From the NCBI RefSeq assembly GCF_000014145.1, contig NC_008255.1, positions 2,310,001 through 2,374,000 on the forward strand: DNA of 64,000 nucleotides, given 5' to 3'. The translations under genes and the position numbers were made by a program. Each line of letters opens with the position of its first letter. The first letter of the stretch is position 1. Positions 26,019 to 35,127 of this stretch are shown in pieces. Below the pieces are notes generated by a model. The model had not been told where the DNA came from and did no database searches. It saw only the letters and a program-made list of their open reading frames with translations. This DNA comes from Cytophaga hutchinsonii ATCC 33406. Its GTDB lineage: Bacteria; Bacteroidota; Bacteroidia; Cytophagales; Cytophagaceae.

Positions 26019-27254
26019 TTATCCGCATAAGGATGCAATTACCATATTATTAATGAAGTACATCAGAAAAACGATTGAAATTAATCCGGTAACTCCAATC
26101 AGAACATACTTATTCAGATTCAGTTTAGACGCTCCGAAAGCAACCAGGATCAAAACCAATGAACTTACCTGTGTTAGGTATTTAATTGAAACATGGAATA
26201 AAATAAGCGGAACAAGGTGCAATAGCAGCAGCAAAAGTACCACACGTATTGCAACGGTTTCTTCTTTTGTTAATGTAAGAAAAAGCGCACCGATAAACAT
26301 ATACAGAAAGACCGGTATAAACAGTGGATGTCCTGAAAAATCAAGCATTTCTTTCATATTGAAAAAAATATTTGACACAAACTGTTTCGGATTTTTAATA
26401 ACGGCTTTAAAAACAGAATAGTTATTCTCTTCCGGTGTACCTATAAATGGTGTTGATGCTTTAATGGCTTTATCATCATCTACGACATCAAAATACCTGA
26501 TTGAATACGTATGTATGAATGTAAGATAGCTGTATTTGCTATCGCTGAACACGTTTGCTGTTGCTTTATTTTTACTGTTGTGATACACAAATTGTTTGTG
26601 TGCGAAGCAAAACAAACAGATAAAAGCAACATACAGTATTGCATTACGGATCAATATTTTTTTGTTTTCTGTATAGTTCGAAATCTGATACATCCCGAAT
26701 AACATAAAAAAAGGAACCAGTATAATCAGTGTTTCAGGTCGGATATAAATACTTAAAACGGACCCTGCACATACCCATAAAAGCCTTTTGTAAGAAGGGT
26801 TTTCATAGTATTTTAATAGGAAGTAAATAGCAGACAGATCAAGTGCCGTACCTAAAATAACACTGTGAGCAAAACCAGAAATAGCTACCGTAAGGTTGGG
26901 TAAAAATATGGCAAACAGTAAGGCGTATGCACCCGTTTTTTCTCCGAAAAAATGTTTGGCGATCAGATATATCATCACGCTGGTTAGCGTTGAACCCAGT
27001 ATAAATATAAGAGCTGAAGCTGTAAATAAACTTCCTGTCAATAGTGTTAATACATAAACAACGATTGCATATAAAGAAGACAGATAAAGAATTTCAGCAG
27101 TTCCTTTAAAAATCTGTTCACCCTGAAAAAGATACGAAGGTTCCATACAGGGTGTTTTTCCGATCAAAAAAATGGTTATGATCCGGACCAGCAAAGACAA
27201 TAGAATCAATTGTGCAACTTTATTATTGACAATTGAATGCATGTTAATTTTCAT
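26019..27254 (-). CDS. polytopic membrane protein, GT-C glycosyltransferase-like
   Basis: A 411-residue inner-membrane protein with roughly ten helices. The first periplasmic loop carries an acidic residue (GKTPCMEPSYLFQGE, about 32-46), the helices FGEKTGAYALLFAIFLPN and the loop YIRPETLIIL near residue 170 resemble the dolichyl-phosphate-mannose/ArnT (GT39/83) group, which transfer lipid-linked sugars to envelope molecules. No strict catalytic pair can be identified, and no polysaccharide genes flank it. Unrecognised beyond this fold; an O-antigen polymerase-like role is an alternative. Confidence 0.55.
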   Translation of the reverse strand: MKINMHSIVNNKVAQLILLSLLVRIITIFLIGKTPCMEPSYLFQGEQIFKGTAEILYLSSLYAIVVYVLTLLTGSLFTASALIFILGSTLTSVMIYLIAKHFFGEKTGAYALLFAIFLPNLTVAISGFAHSVILGTALDLSAIYFLLKYYENPSYKRLLWVCAGSVLSIYIRPETLIILVPFFMLFGMYQISNYTENKKILIRNAILYVAFICLFCFAHKQFVYHNSKNKATANVFSDSKYSYLTFIHTYSIRYFDVVDDDKAIKASTPFIGTPEENNYSVFKAVIKNPKQFVSNIFFNMKEMLDFSGHPLFIPVFLYMFIGALFLTLTKEETVAIRVVLLLLLLHLVPLILFHVSIKYLTQVSSLVLILVAFGASKLNLNKYVLIGVTGLISIVFLMYFINNMVIASLCG

Positions 27255-27309
27255 ACTATATATAAATCTGCAAACTGTTGATTGATTTTTATCTGATGTA
27301 TTCGATAAA

Positions 27310-27774
27310 TTATCCTATGATCGTACGCAGATCTGCCGCAGAATACTTGATTGATTTCAATGTTTTATTATCTTCTGTTCTGTAGACAAGGTAATGGTTT
27401 CCGCTTTTAACATGATAGCATGGCTGCCCTTTCGCTTCGTAATGCGCAATGGTATCATTGGCTTCCTGCTCCGTAGCACAGGTCTTACTCATATTGGAAC
27501 GCTGCACTTCATCAAACAGGTCTTTAAACTTTTCGCCAAGTCCAAACTCAAGCACTGCTCCGGCTAACACATATTGCAGATCACACAATGCATCTGCTGC
27601 CTCTACAATATCATTCTGTGCGATAGCTTCCTCCAGCTCTTTCAATTCTTCAGCCAGCAAGGCAACCCGCAGTTTTGCACGCTCTATGGCAGGAATGGCT
27701 GGTGTATCGAGTATCGGATGTTTGAACGTGCGGTGAAATTCCGCAACCTGATTGAGTGGGTCGATGGGAAGCAT
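27310..27774 (-). CDS. MazG-like nucleotide pyrophosphohydrolase
   Basis: A 154-residue all-alpha NTP pyrophosphatase-type protein. The Mg2+-binding pattern of the MazG/PRA-PH superfamily is present: EELKELEEA near residue 43 and EAADALCDLQYV near residue 59. The C-terminal third (NHYLVYRTEDNK) is an extension seen in phage and Bacteroidota members. It lies upstream of the dCTP deaminase gene on the same strand, separated only by a repeat, so both may serve nucleotide-pool cleaning. Confidence 0.85.
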   Translation of the reverse strand: MLPIDPLNQVAEFHRTFKHPILDTPAIPAIERAKLRVALLAEELKELEEAIAQNDIVEAADALCDLQYVLAGAVLEFGLGEKFKDLFDEVQRSNMSKTCATEQEANDTIAHYEAKGQPCYHVKSGNHYLVYRTEDNKTLKSIKYSAADLRTIIG

Positions 27775-27913
27775 AGGAAGTATAGAGTACGGAGTACAAA
27801 GTACTTAGTACATAGTTTTATTTAGTTTATTTTTTACCTTTTAGTAAGTTTTAATTAATTTGATTCAAAAAAATACTTCGTACTTAATACTCTGTACTCA
27901 GTACTTTCTTCCT
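27775..27913. repeat. GTAC-rich imperfect inverted repeat filling the gap between two genes
   Basis: The left arm (27775-27815) is built from AGTAC-type units such as GAGTACGGAGTACAAAGTAC; the right arm (27873-27913) is its imperfect reverse complement, with about 57 AT-rich bases between. The arms begin at the MazG start codon and end in the dcd stop codon, so the element occupies the complete gap. Confidence 0.7.
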
Positions 27914-28433
27914 ACTTCTCAAAATCCTTATACAGCAGACTTGGCTGTATACCTTTGTTGTGTTGGTATTTGCCGCTTTTATAATTTTCGTATTTACCTT
28001 CAATGGTGTGGTAAAAAATCTGACAGATCTCTACGCCCGGGTATACGCGTATGGGATGCACACAGAAGATCTCCAGTGTCCAGAAGCCGCAGAAACCGAC
28101 ATCACCGAAACCGGCAGTAACGTGTACAAACAAGCCCAGGCGACCGATAGAGGAACGACCTTCGAGCATGGGCACATAATTATGTGATTCCGTATATTCA
28201 ATCGTTCTTCCCAGGTACAGTTTTCCAGTCTCTAATAACAATCCTTCCTCAGGTATAATCAAAGGCGAAGCCGTATTTGGCTTCTTCATATCCAGCTCAT
28301 TGTTGTCGTATACAAGCAGTTCATTATGCAGGCGTAAATTATAGCTGTTGGGATTTAAGCGGGAATCATCATATGGTTCAATAACAATATCTGAACCTAG
28401 TTTATCTTTAATTTCTAAACCTGAAAGAATCAT
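27912..28433 (-). CDS. dcd: dCTP deaminase
   Basis: A 173-residue trimeric dCTP deaminase/dUTPase-fold enzyme making dUTP for thymidylate synthesis. It has the N-terminal MILSGLEIKDKLG, the loop LNPNSYNLRL near residue 30, the nucleotide loop EGRSSIGRLGLFVH near residue 94 and GFWTLE near residue 120, whose glutamate is the catalytic residue. I choose the ATG at 28433 because it gives the normal family start; an in-frame upstream ATG adds 23 unrelated residues. A possible -7 box TATCTTTG lies on the minus strand at 28500-28507. Confidence 0.92.
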   Translation of the reverse strand: MILSGLEIKDKLGSDIVIEPYDDSRLNPNSYNLRLHNELLVYDNNELDMKKPNTASPLIIPEEGLLLETGKLYLGRTIEYTESHNYVPMLEGRSSIGRLGLFVHVTAGFGDVGFCGFWTLEIFCVHPIRVYPGVEICQIFYHTIEGKYENYKSGKYQHNKGIQPSLLYKDFEK

Positions 28434-28455
28434 GTGCGTGAATGTTAATGTACAA

Positions 28456-28469
28456 TCTGCCGCGGCAGA
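28456..28469. repeat. 14-bp GC-rich palindrome before dcd
   Basis: TCTGCCGCGGCAGA is perfectly palindromic and lies in the untranslated region upstream of dcd. It is similar in design to the TTCGCC-type palindromes found at 16920, 25160 and 54651. Confidence 0.5.
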
Positions 28470-28639
28470 ACAGTGTACTGAGTAAAAAGGAATTATATAC
28501 AAAGATACATTTTTTTCAAAACCTAAAATGAATTGTGGATTACTCTGTGGAAAGGAAGAGTCAACTATTCAAACAATTTAAAATCAATATTTTAAACGTG
28601 AATAAGGTTATCAACAGGTGTGTAAATACAGACAAAATT

Positions 28640-29947
28640 CTACTCCGGCATCTGTGTATCATATACCTGCCTGGAAGGAATGAGGCGAAGGAAGAATATA
28701 CTGATCACAAAATAAATTCCGAGTGCAATTAAACTGTTTCGCATGTCGCCGGTGATTTGCCGGATCAGGCCATAACTGAAGGTACCAAGTACGATCGACA
28801 TTTTATCTACTACATCAAAAAAGCTGAAATACGAAGCATGATCTTTTGTATTCACCGGCATAAGTTTAGAATAGGTTGCACGTGACAAGGATTGCACCCC
28901 GCCCATTACAAAACCGATGGAACCCGCAAGGATAAAGAAGCTTAAGCCTGGCTGTACCACATAGCCCATACAGCAGATAATGATCCATATAACCACACCA
29001 ATAATCAACGCATGTGTGTTACCTACTTTGTTTGACAACTTATTTAACGCATATGCACCGGCAATAGCTACGAGCTGAATCAGCAGGATTGTTGCAATCA
29101 ATGATTCTGTTTCAATATGAATAACTTCTTTGGCAAACAACGGAGCCAGATACATAACTGTTTGTACACCCATATTATAAAAGAAAAAACCAACCAGGAA
29201 ACGTTGCAGTAAAGGTAATTTTTTAATGTTGTTCCATACCTTATTCAACTCTCTTAAACCATTTGTCAGCATATGACCGGTATTATTTTTCTGCTGTGCC
29301 CGCGGTAAGCCCGCAAAGGAAAGCTGTCCGAATCCCAGCCACCAGACACCAACCGTTAAGAAAGATAAACGTGCCGCAAAACTTTCTGTAATCCCTATTT
29401 TTTCATGAAAGATCAAACACACCAGGTTTATAATCAACAGCAATACACTTCCGATATAGCCCCAGGTATAGCCTTTGGCACTGATACGGTCATACTGATC
29501 TTCGGTAGCAATTTCAGGTAAATAAGAATTATAGAATACTATACTGGAACTGTAACCGATACCTGCCAGTACAAAGGCCAGTACACCGAATTCAATGGTC
29601 TGTGCATTCAGAAAATATAAGGCCGCACAAGCCAATGCCCCGGTATAACACGATATTTTCATGAATGTTTTTTTCAAGCCGGAATAATCAGCAATGGATG
29701 TCAGAAACGGACTGAGTATAGCCGCTACTAAAAACACAATGGAAACCGACCAGGAATACAATACCGTATTCGGAATAAGAAAACCAAAAAAATCTACCAG
29801 GTTGCCGTTGGTTTCATTTGTCGTAATTCCTAAAAAATATTCCGGAAAAATAGCCGTTGTTATTGTCAATGAATAAACCGAATTGGCCCAATCATAGGTG
29901 CACCAGGCATTGATGATTTTAGGATCGTTTTTTATTGTTGGTTGCAT
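28640..29947 (-). CDS. MFS transporter of the UMF1/Atg22 type
   Basis: A 435-residue transporter with twelve predicted helices. The N-terminus NAWCTYDWANSVYSLTITTAIFPEYF is cut here to its recognisable core YDWANSVYSL, the signature of the vacuole-effluxer Atg22-like MFS branch, and a further motif GIGYSSSIVFYNSYLPEIA follows near residue 135. Yeast Atg22 exports amino acids; bacterial members are uncharacterised. It is a single gene with no evident partner. Confidence 0.9.
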   Translation of the reverse strand: MQPTIKNDPKIINAWCTYDWANSVYSLTITTAIFPEYFLGITTNETNGNLVDFFGFLIPNTVLYSWSVSIVFLVAAILSPFLTSIADYSGLKKTFMKISCYTGALACAALYFLNAQTIEFGVLAFVLAGIGYSSSIVFYNSYLPEIATEDQYDRISAKGYTWGYIGSVLLLIINLVCLIFHEKIGITESFAARLSFLTVGVWWLGFGQLSFAGLPRAQQKNNTGHMLTNGLRELNKVWNNIKKLPLLQRFLVGFFFYNMGVQTVMYLAPLFAKEVIHIETESLIATILLIQLVAIAGAYALNKLSNKVGNTHALIIGVVIWIIICCMGYVVQPGLSFFILAGSIGFVMGGVQSLSRATYSKLMPVNTKDHASYFSFFDVVDKMSIVLGTFSYGLIRQITGDMRNSLIALGIYFVISIFFLRLIPSRQVYDTQMPE

Positions 29948-30043
29948 ATGAAACTGACGAATGATTTTTTATTTTTATTTTTTAATTCTCTACTTGACAA
30001 GTGTAACGTTTAGAGTGTAAAGTGTAATCGTTTCATCTATTTA

Positions 30044-30068
30044 AAGGTGTTTACAATATAAACACCTT
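30044..30068. terminator. hairpin between MFS and nucleosidase genes
   Basis: AAGGTGTTTA and TAAACACCTT form a perfect 10-bp stem around CAATA. It lies downstream of the minus-strand nucleosidase gene. The T-run is short, so terminator activity is only likely. Confidence 0.5.
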
Positions 30069-30149
30069 CTTAAAATTATTAAATTGCTTAACTTAAAGGT
30101 ACACGTTATACGCTACACTTAGATACTGAACACTCTTCACTGACCACTT

Positions 30150-30908
30150 TCATTTCATCATTCCCTCTATCAATCCCCAGGTATAATACTTTGCAACATT
30201 TTCGATATACCGGTTAAAATCGATGTGCGCAATGGCATTTGCTTTGTCAGAGATCGAGCGTACAACAACCAGCGGTACCTTATATTCATAACAAACCTGT
30301 GCTACGGCAGCTCCTTCCATTTCAACGAAAATGGCGTCAGGAAGTTCGGCACGGATCTTTTCATATTGCGGCATGGTACCGATAAACTGATCACCACTTA
30401 CCAGTAGCCCTTTGTGGACAGCAGGCTGATGGATATGCAATGCCTGCAGTTCATTTTTACTTACAAAATCATGCAGTTCTTCGCGTATAAATGTGGAACA
30501 GCTTTTATATGCATCTTCAACCAATGTTGTATCACAGGTAAATGTCACAACATCCAGCAACGGAATCTCAAACTGCGGAAAAATCGGCCGGCAATCCATA
30601 TCGTGCTGCACCGATGAAGTAGCAACCACAATGTCGCCTATTTTCACTTCGTCTGTTAATCCGCCTGCAACTCCCGTAACAATTAACCGATCCACAGCAA
30701 ACCGTTCAATCATAACCGCTGCTGTTACCGAAGATGCAACCTTTCCTATCCGGGATAAGCTCACCACACATTTTTTCTTTTGTATGGTGCCGACATAAAA
30801 TTTACGGGTGCCTGTTTCAACAATGTTTTCTACATGCATATGGTGCAGAATCAATTCAATCTCCTGCTGCATGGGTACCAGTATGCCTGTAATTATTTCC
30901 TTTTCCAT
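30150..30908 (-). CDS. mtnN: 5'-methylthioadenosine/S-adenosylhomocysteine nucleosidase
   Basis: A 252-residue PNP-fold hydrolase that releases adenine from MTA and SAH. The N-terminal GILVPMQQEIELI carries the catalytic glutamate of the family, RIGKVASSVTAAVMIERF and VTGVAGGLTDEVKIGDIVVA are the glycine-rich ribose-site elements, and the C-terminal half has EMEGAAVAQVC with VRSISDKAN, which holds the catalytic aspartate. It is divergent from apt, 73 bases away, which recycles the adenine it makes. Futalosine hydrolase is a related alternative, less likely with this SDKA segment. Confidence 0.88.
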   Translation of the reverse strand: MEKEIITGILVPMQQEIELILHHMHVENIVETGTRKFYVGTIQKKKCVVSLSRIGKVASSVTAAVMIERFAVDRLIVTGVAGGLTDEVKIGDIVVATSSVQHDMDCRPIFPQFEIPLLDVVTFTCDTTLVEDAYKSCSTFIREELHDFVSKNELQALHIHQPAVHKGLLVSGDQFIGTMPQYEKIRAELPDAIFVEMEGAAVAQVCYEYKVPLVVVRSISDKANAIAHIDFNRYIENVAKYYTWGLIEGMMK

Positions 30909-30981
30909 GAAACCTACTCTTGTAAAGCACCTGCAAGATGTCGTATATTGTTGATGGAATCAACCTAAGGGGATAAATTTT

Positions 30982-31527
30982 ATGGCTACATCCGAAGAAA
31001 TTTTAGAACAGACAATAAAATCAACCATTCGCGACATTGTTGATTTTCCTGAACCGGGTATTATTTTTAAGGACATTACTCCATTATTAAAAGACCCGCA
31101 ATTATGTAAAGCAATCGTTCAATCTATTACTGATCAATTACGGCCGTTACAGCCGGATGCACTGGCTTGTCTGGACAGCAGAGGCTTCTGGTTCGGGTTA
31201 TCCATTGCCATGGAATTGGGTATACCGATGATACCAATCCGTAAAAAAGGAAAACTGCCTTATGAAACCGTATACGAAGAATATGCCTTGGAATATGGGA
31301 CCAATACAATTGAAATGCATACAGACGCTGTTCAGCCCGGATGCCGGGTAGCTATTCACGATGATATTTTAGCTACCGGCGGCACAGCAGAGGCTACATC
31401 TAAGCTGATCAAAAAAGCGAAGGGTGAAATTATTGCTTACTCATTTTTAATTGAACTGGACTTTCTCAAAGGCAAAGATAAACTGGCCCCTTACTGTACA
31501 ACCATTCAATCGCTGATCAACTATTGA
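30982..31527 (+). CDS. apt: adenine phosphoribosyltransferase
   Basis: A 181-residue type I phosphoribosyltransferase making AMP from adenine and PRPP. The N-terminal substrate hood VDFPEPGIIFKDITPLL (about 20-36) is diagnostic of Apt, and the PRPP-binding motif is VAIHDDILATGGTAEA near residue 124. The family's R/K-rich loop (IRKKGKLPYE) is present. Divergent from the MTA/SAH nucleosidase, implying shared control of adenine salvage. No terminator follows; instead a short repeat array begins about 50 bases after the stop. Confidence 0.95.
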   Translation: MATSEEILEQTIKSTIRDIVDFPEPGIIFKDITPLLKDPQLCKAIVQSITDQLRPLQPDALACLDSRGFWFGLSIAMELGIPMIPIRKKGKLPYETVYEEYALEYGTNTIEMHTDAVQPGCRVAIHDDILATGGTAEATSKLIKKAKGEIIAYSFLIELDFLKGKDKLAPYCTTIQSLINY

Positions 31528-31576
31528 TTTATTATAATGAAATGATTATTGAATTGTACTCCATCATTGATTTAAT

Positions 31577-31663
31577 TTATAATCCCACGATTCCTTTATA
31601 ATCCCACGGATTCCTTTATAATTCCCACGGATTCCTTTATAATCCCACGATTGAAATCGTGGG
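31577..31663. repeat. tandem TTTATAATCCCACGATTCC array ending in a REP-like palindrome
   Basis: Four head-to-tail copies of a 20-22-base unit (core ATAATCCCACG-ATTCCTTT) run directly into CCCACGATTGAAATCGTGGG (31644-31663), a palindrome with 9-bp arms around GA. The units are the left half of this palindrome repeated. There are no spacers, so it is not a CRISPR. The ATTGAAAT core matches the palindrome at 16889. Confidence 0.75.
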
Positions 31664-31709
31664 CTACAATAAAATTCAAACACATACGACTACTACATAA
31701 ACTTCTTTT

Positions 31710-32222
31710 ATGATCATTAAAAACGAATTGCTTGCCGGTGTTGCTATTGCTATAGCTTCTTTTATATGGATCTGCCTGGAATATATTATTGGCTTCCACG
31801 ACAGCCTGATTGATTACCATATGTATGTTACCAATCTTGCTTATGTGCTTCCGGTTATCGGATTGTATTGGGCAATTAAAAAACGGTATGCAACGTTCCA
31901 GCCCGGACAGTTTCAATTAAAGGATGGTTTAATGAGTGGTGTGCTGGTTTCAGTAACAGCTGCCGTATTAAATTTACCGCTGCAATTATTTTTTGTCCGT
32001 TACATCAATCCGGATTTCTTTGGAAATATGATTGCCGCGGAAGCCAAAAAAGCAATTATGGATGGAGGCAACAGTATTGTAGCTATCACGGACGCACAGG
32101 AATATTATACGGAATCTTCTTACCTGATCCAGGGGTTTACAGGCTTTCTGATTCTTGGGTTATTTATTTCCCTGATGTTAAGTTTCAGATTGCTGAAAAA
32201 GGATTCTCAAAAAATTAAATAA
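31710..32222 (+). CDS. DUF4199-type membrane protein
   Basis: A 170-residue inner-membrane protein with four helices arranged as two close N-terminal helices, one central and one C-terminal. The pattern, including IKNELLAGVAIA at the start and the acidic periplasmic loop with MDGGNSIVAITDAQ, fits the DUF4199 family found mainly in Bacteroidota. Function is unknown. It converges on the oxidoreductase gene with six bases between the stop codons. Confidence 0.65.
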   Translation: MIIKNELLAGVAIAIASFIWICLEYIIGFHDSLIDYHMYVTNLAYVLPVIGLYWAIKKRYATFQPGQFQLKDGLMSGVLVSVTAAVLNLPLQLFFVRYINPDFFGNMIAAEAKKAIMDGGNSIVAITDAQEYYTESSYLIQGFTGFLILGLFISLMLSFRLLKKDSQKIK

Positions 32223-32228
32223 GTGTTA

Positions 32229-33239
32229 TCAATCTGTTGCCAGTTTCTCTAGCCAGGCAACCAGTTCAACTGCATCACTCATTGAGATAAGAAGTGGCGC
32301 ATCATTTCGTATGGTTTCGAACACACCTGCATAAAATTTGCGGTAATCTCCCGGAAGCGTTGGATACACGACAGAACGCCCATCTAAGAAATTGATCTTT
32401 CCGAAGTCAAGTATATCTTCTTTGCCCCAGTCTGTACCTTCCGGCTGCTGTCCGCTATTCAGCTTTGCTTCCTGCGGATCAACCCCATATTTTGTATACG
32501 TTCCTTTATTGCCGATAATCCTCCACCGCGGTGTGCGCTCTTTCTCCAGCATGCCTGCATGGATACGGTAGGCAATTTTATTGTATGCAAATTCAACATC
32601 AAAGTAATCAATGCCAATGCTGCCCTCCCGTTGTTTTTTAATGGTAGCTTCGCATTTTTTAGGTTTCCCCAATAGCTGAAATGCCTGATCCATCAGATGG
32701 GGGCCCAGATCGTACCACAAACCATTACCCGGTGCATCTGACTCTTTCCAGTAATTAATGCGGGGTTGCGGACGGTAGCGGTCAAACCGCGATTCAATTG
32801 TTAATACATCTCCCAGTACACCTTCTGTCAGTATCTTTTTGACCGTTAAAAAGTCGCCGTCCCATCTCCTGTTCTGATATACAAAAATATGTTTCTTCAC
32901 TTTTAAGGAAAGTTCCTGCAGCCGGATAGCATCTTCCAGATGAACGGTGAACGGTTTATCGACTACTACATGTTTACCTGCGAGTAATGCCTGTTCTGCA
33001 AAACCTGCGTGGGTATCATTCGGTGTTGCACATACAATTAATTCTATGGATTGATCTGCGCAGATTTCTTCAAACGTACGAACAATCTTTGCCTGCGGAT
33101 ATGCCTGTGCTGCTTTAAGCGGTGTACGTTCTAAAATAACAGCTAATTCAAATGATTTATCGGTATGAATAAAGGGAGCATGTAAAAATTCTCCTGCTTT
33201 CCCAAAACCTGCTAAGGCTGTTTTAATTCTTTTGGACAT
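32229..33239 (-). CDS. Gfo/Idh/MocA family oxidoreductase
   Basis: A 336-residue NAD(P)-dependent sugar-type dehydrogenase. The Rossmann start is ALAGFGKAGEFLHAPFI near residue 9, the central loop VDKPFTVHLEDA near residue 97 contains the EKP-like motif (here D-K-P), and the C-terminal sheet domain has DLGPHLMDQAFQLLG with the active-site histidine. The end resembles the YdgJ/scyllo-inositol dehydrogenase branch. It starts five bases after the stop of the OmpA-like gene, so they are probably cotranscribed, although the link is unexplained. Confidence 0.88.
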   Translation of the reverse strand: MSKRIKTALAGFGKAGEFLHAPFIHTDKSFELAVILERTPLKAAQAYPQAKIVRTFEEICADQSIELIVCATPNDTHAGFAEQALLAGKHVVVDKPFTVHLEDAIRLQELSLKVKKHIFVYQNRRWDGDFLTVKKILTEGVLGDVLTIESRFDRYRPQPRINYWKESDAPGNGLWYDLGPHLMDQAFQLLGKPKKCEATIKKQREGSIGIDYFDVEFAYNKIAYRIHAGMLEKERTPRWRIIGNKGTYTKYGVDPQEAKLNSGQQPEGTDWGKEDILDFGKINFLDGRSVVYPTLPGDYRKFYAGVFETIRNDAPLLISMSDAVELVAWLEKLATD

Positions 33240-33244
33240 GCCGG

Positions 33245-34774
33245 TTATAATTTAATAATTTTAAATTCTACCCTGCGGTTTTTCGCTCTGTTCTCTTCTG
33301 TATCGTTGGGAACAGATGGTACAGATTCTCCATACCCTTTCGCTACCAACCGGGTAGTAATAATACCATGTAATGTTAGATATTTCACGACCGATTCGGC
33401 CCTTAATTGTGAAAGTTTTTGATTGTACGCATCGCTTCCCATATCATCTGTATGCGCAGAAATTTCTACCTGCATGGTCGCGTTTGTTTTCATCATTTCA
33501 ATAACACGGTCCAGCTCCAGTTCCGATTCTTTTGTTAACGATGCGGAATCAAAATCAAAAAATAAATTATTCAACCTGAACGACGCATTCAACTTAAGCG
33601 GTTCTAACACCATGTCTTTCTTTATTGTTTCATACGCTACAGCCTTCTCCAGATCATACACTTCAGACTGAAAGCTGTATCCTTTAGAGGTTACAGACAC
33701 ATCGTATTTTTTACCTTTCTGCAGATACAGATTGTATTTGCCGGATAAGGAATCGTTTTCCGTTTCAGAAATTTTTTCCTTGGTTTTTATATTACTTACG
33801 CGAATAATAGCCGGCATGGGTTTATTCGTTTCTTCATTTTTTACAACACCTTCAACAAGTACTACTTCTTCCGGCCTGAACTCTTTAGGCAATGGCAGCC
33901 TGTAGATATCATCCTTATTATTTTTATTTGTATTGGATAAATAGATCACATCTCCGGAAGCCGGTACAGATATAAGTTCATCATCTTTTGGTGTATTAAT
34001 AAATTCCATGGCAACAGGTGTACTCCATTTAGAACCTGTTTTTTTAGACTGATATAAATCATAGCCACCTTTTCCGCTTGTACGGTAAGATGAAAAAATC
34101 AATGTCTTCCCATCTGCCATAATCCTCGGATACCCTTCACAACCCGTATTTACAGGGGCCGGCAGTGCCTTCGGGTTAATAAAATAGTTCCCTCTTTTTT
34201 CGGCATACATCAAGATACAGCAACGCTGGCCTGTTGGCGAGTTACTGTTTCCGGCACGCATAAAATACAGTGTTTTATTATCCGGAGATACGCACGGAAA
34301 ACCATCATAGCCGGCAGTGTTTACGGTGCGGCCCATGTTTTTAGGAGCCTGCCACACATCATTTATTTTTTCGCTGTACCAGAGATCCATCCCGCCCACA
34401 GTACCTTTCATGTTGGATGTAAAATATAAGCGGTTGCCGTCATAGCTAAAACAGGGGCCGCCGATAAAATCTCCCGGCTGTACACGGTTATTGATCACAT
34501 CCATATCTTTAGGTTCAGACCAGGCCCCATTCTGTTGATAGGATATATACAAACGCCATCTCCCGCTTTTATCTGATTCATAGATAAGCGTTTTACCATC
34601 TGCGCTTATGGTGGGTGCAAACTCCGAAAACTGAAGTGTATTAATGGGACTTCCCAGTGAACGTAAACCCGGATTGATTAACGTAGGTGTGTCATCCTGT
34701 GCGTTAGCAATTGAACTGCACACAGCTGCCTGAATACAAAAAATAAGAAGACAGTAAATCAAATAATTTTTCAT
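33245..34774 (-). CDS. OmpA-family outer-membrane protein with PD40 beta-propeller repeats
   Basis: A 509-residue exported protein: signal peptide to about residue 25 (SIANAQ), a beta-propeller of PD40/WD40-like repeats (about 50-300, with repeated GKTLIYES/GNRLYFTS-type strands), a carboxypeptidase-regulatory-like domain (about 305-380), and a C-terminal OmpA peptidoglycan-binding domain (LFFDFDSASLT near residue 405, SAHTDDMGSDAYNQKLS, NRRVEFKII). The layout is typical of Bacteroidota envelope proteins that tie the outer membrane to the wall. Upstream lies a small membrane protein gene, downstream the Gfo-type gene. Confidence 0.92.
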   Translation of the reverse strand: MKNYLIYCLLIFCIQAAVCSSIANAQDDTPTLINPGLRSLGSPINTLQFSEFAPTISADGKTLIYESDKSGRWRLYISYQQNGAWSEPKDMDVINNRVQPGDFIGGPCFSYDGNRLYFTSNMKGTVGGMDLWYSEKINDVWQAPKNMGRTVNTAGYDGFPCVSPDNKTLYFMRAGNSNSPTGQRCCILMYAEKRGNYFINPKALPAPVNTGCEGYPRIMADGKTLIFSSYRTSGKGGYDLYQSKKTGSKWSTPVAMEFINTPKDDELISVPASGDVIYLSNTNKNNKDDIYRLPLPKEFRPEEVVLVEGVVKNEETNKPMPAIIRVSNIKTKEKISETENDSLSGKYNLYLQKGKKYDVSVTSKGYSFQSEVYDLEKAVAYETIKKDMVLEPLKLNASFRLNNLFFDFDSASLTKESELELDRVIEMMKTNATMQVEISAHTDDMGSDAYNQKLSQLRAESVVKYLTLHGIITTRLVAKGYGESVPSVPNDTEENRAKNRRVEFKIIKL

Positions 34775-34809
34775 GTCTTTTGTTGTTTAAGTAATGAATA
34801 ATTTTTCAA

Positions 34810-35112
34810 TCAATCATACGGTTGATCGGGTATGCTTTCTAACTTTTTACGAACCAATAAATAACCTAAAAATCCCCCGCAGCAGCCGGCAAACAGCATT
34901 CCAAACAAACTGCCCATAATATCCGGATCGTTTATATTTTCAGCTGTAATCTGAATACCAGATATCGATACAAATAAACCAATAGCAAACGTTTCGCCCA
35001 AAAACCAAAACAAAACCGTCATAAACACCCATCTGTTTTTAGGTTGTTCTTTTTGCACAGCAAGTTTTGAGATCTGAATACATAAATAGATAACTAATAT
35101 AATTTCAATCAT
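34810..35112 (-). CDS. small membrane protein, unknown
   Basis: A 100-residue protein I do not recognise. It has three hydrophobic stretches (about 2-18, 27-52 and 66-88), the last glycine-rich (GMLFAGCCGGFLGYLL), and a charged tail. It lies 15 bases after the patatin gene and 35 before the OmpA-like gene, so it is part of the same unit. Nothing indicates a biochemical activity. Confidence 0.65.
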   Translation of the reverse strand: MIEIILVIYLCIQISKLAVQKEQPKNRWVFMTVLFWFLGETFAIGLFVSISGIQITAENINDPDIMGSLFGMLFAGCCGGFLGYLLVRKKLESIPDQPYD

Positions 35113-35127
35113 GGGTATAGTATTCTT

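Noticed and set aside
25957-26421. 154-codon plus-strand frame opposite the membrane glycosyltransferase-like gene
   Set aside because: Basic, low-complexity translation antisense to a convincing membrane protein.
31577-31663. CRISPR-like repeats
   Set aside because: Units are directly adjacent with no spacers and no cas genes are present; best read as REP-type repeats.
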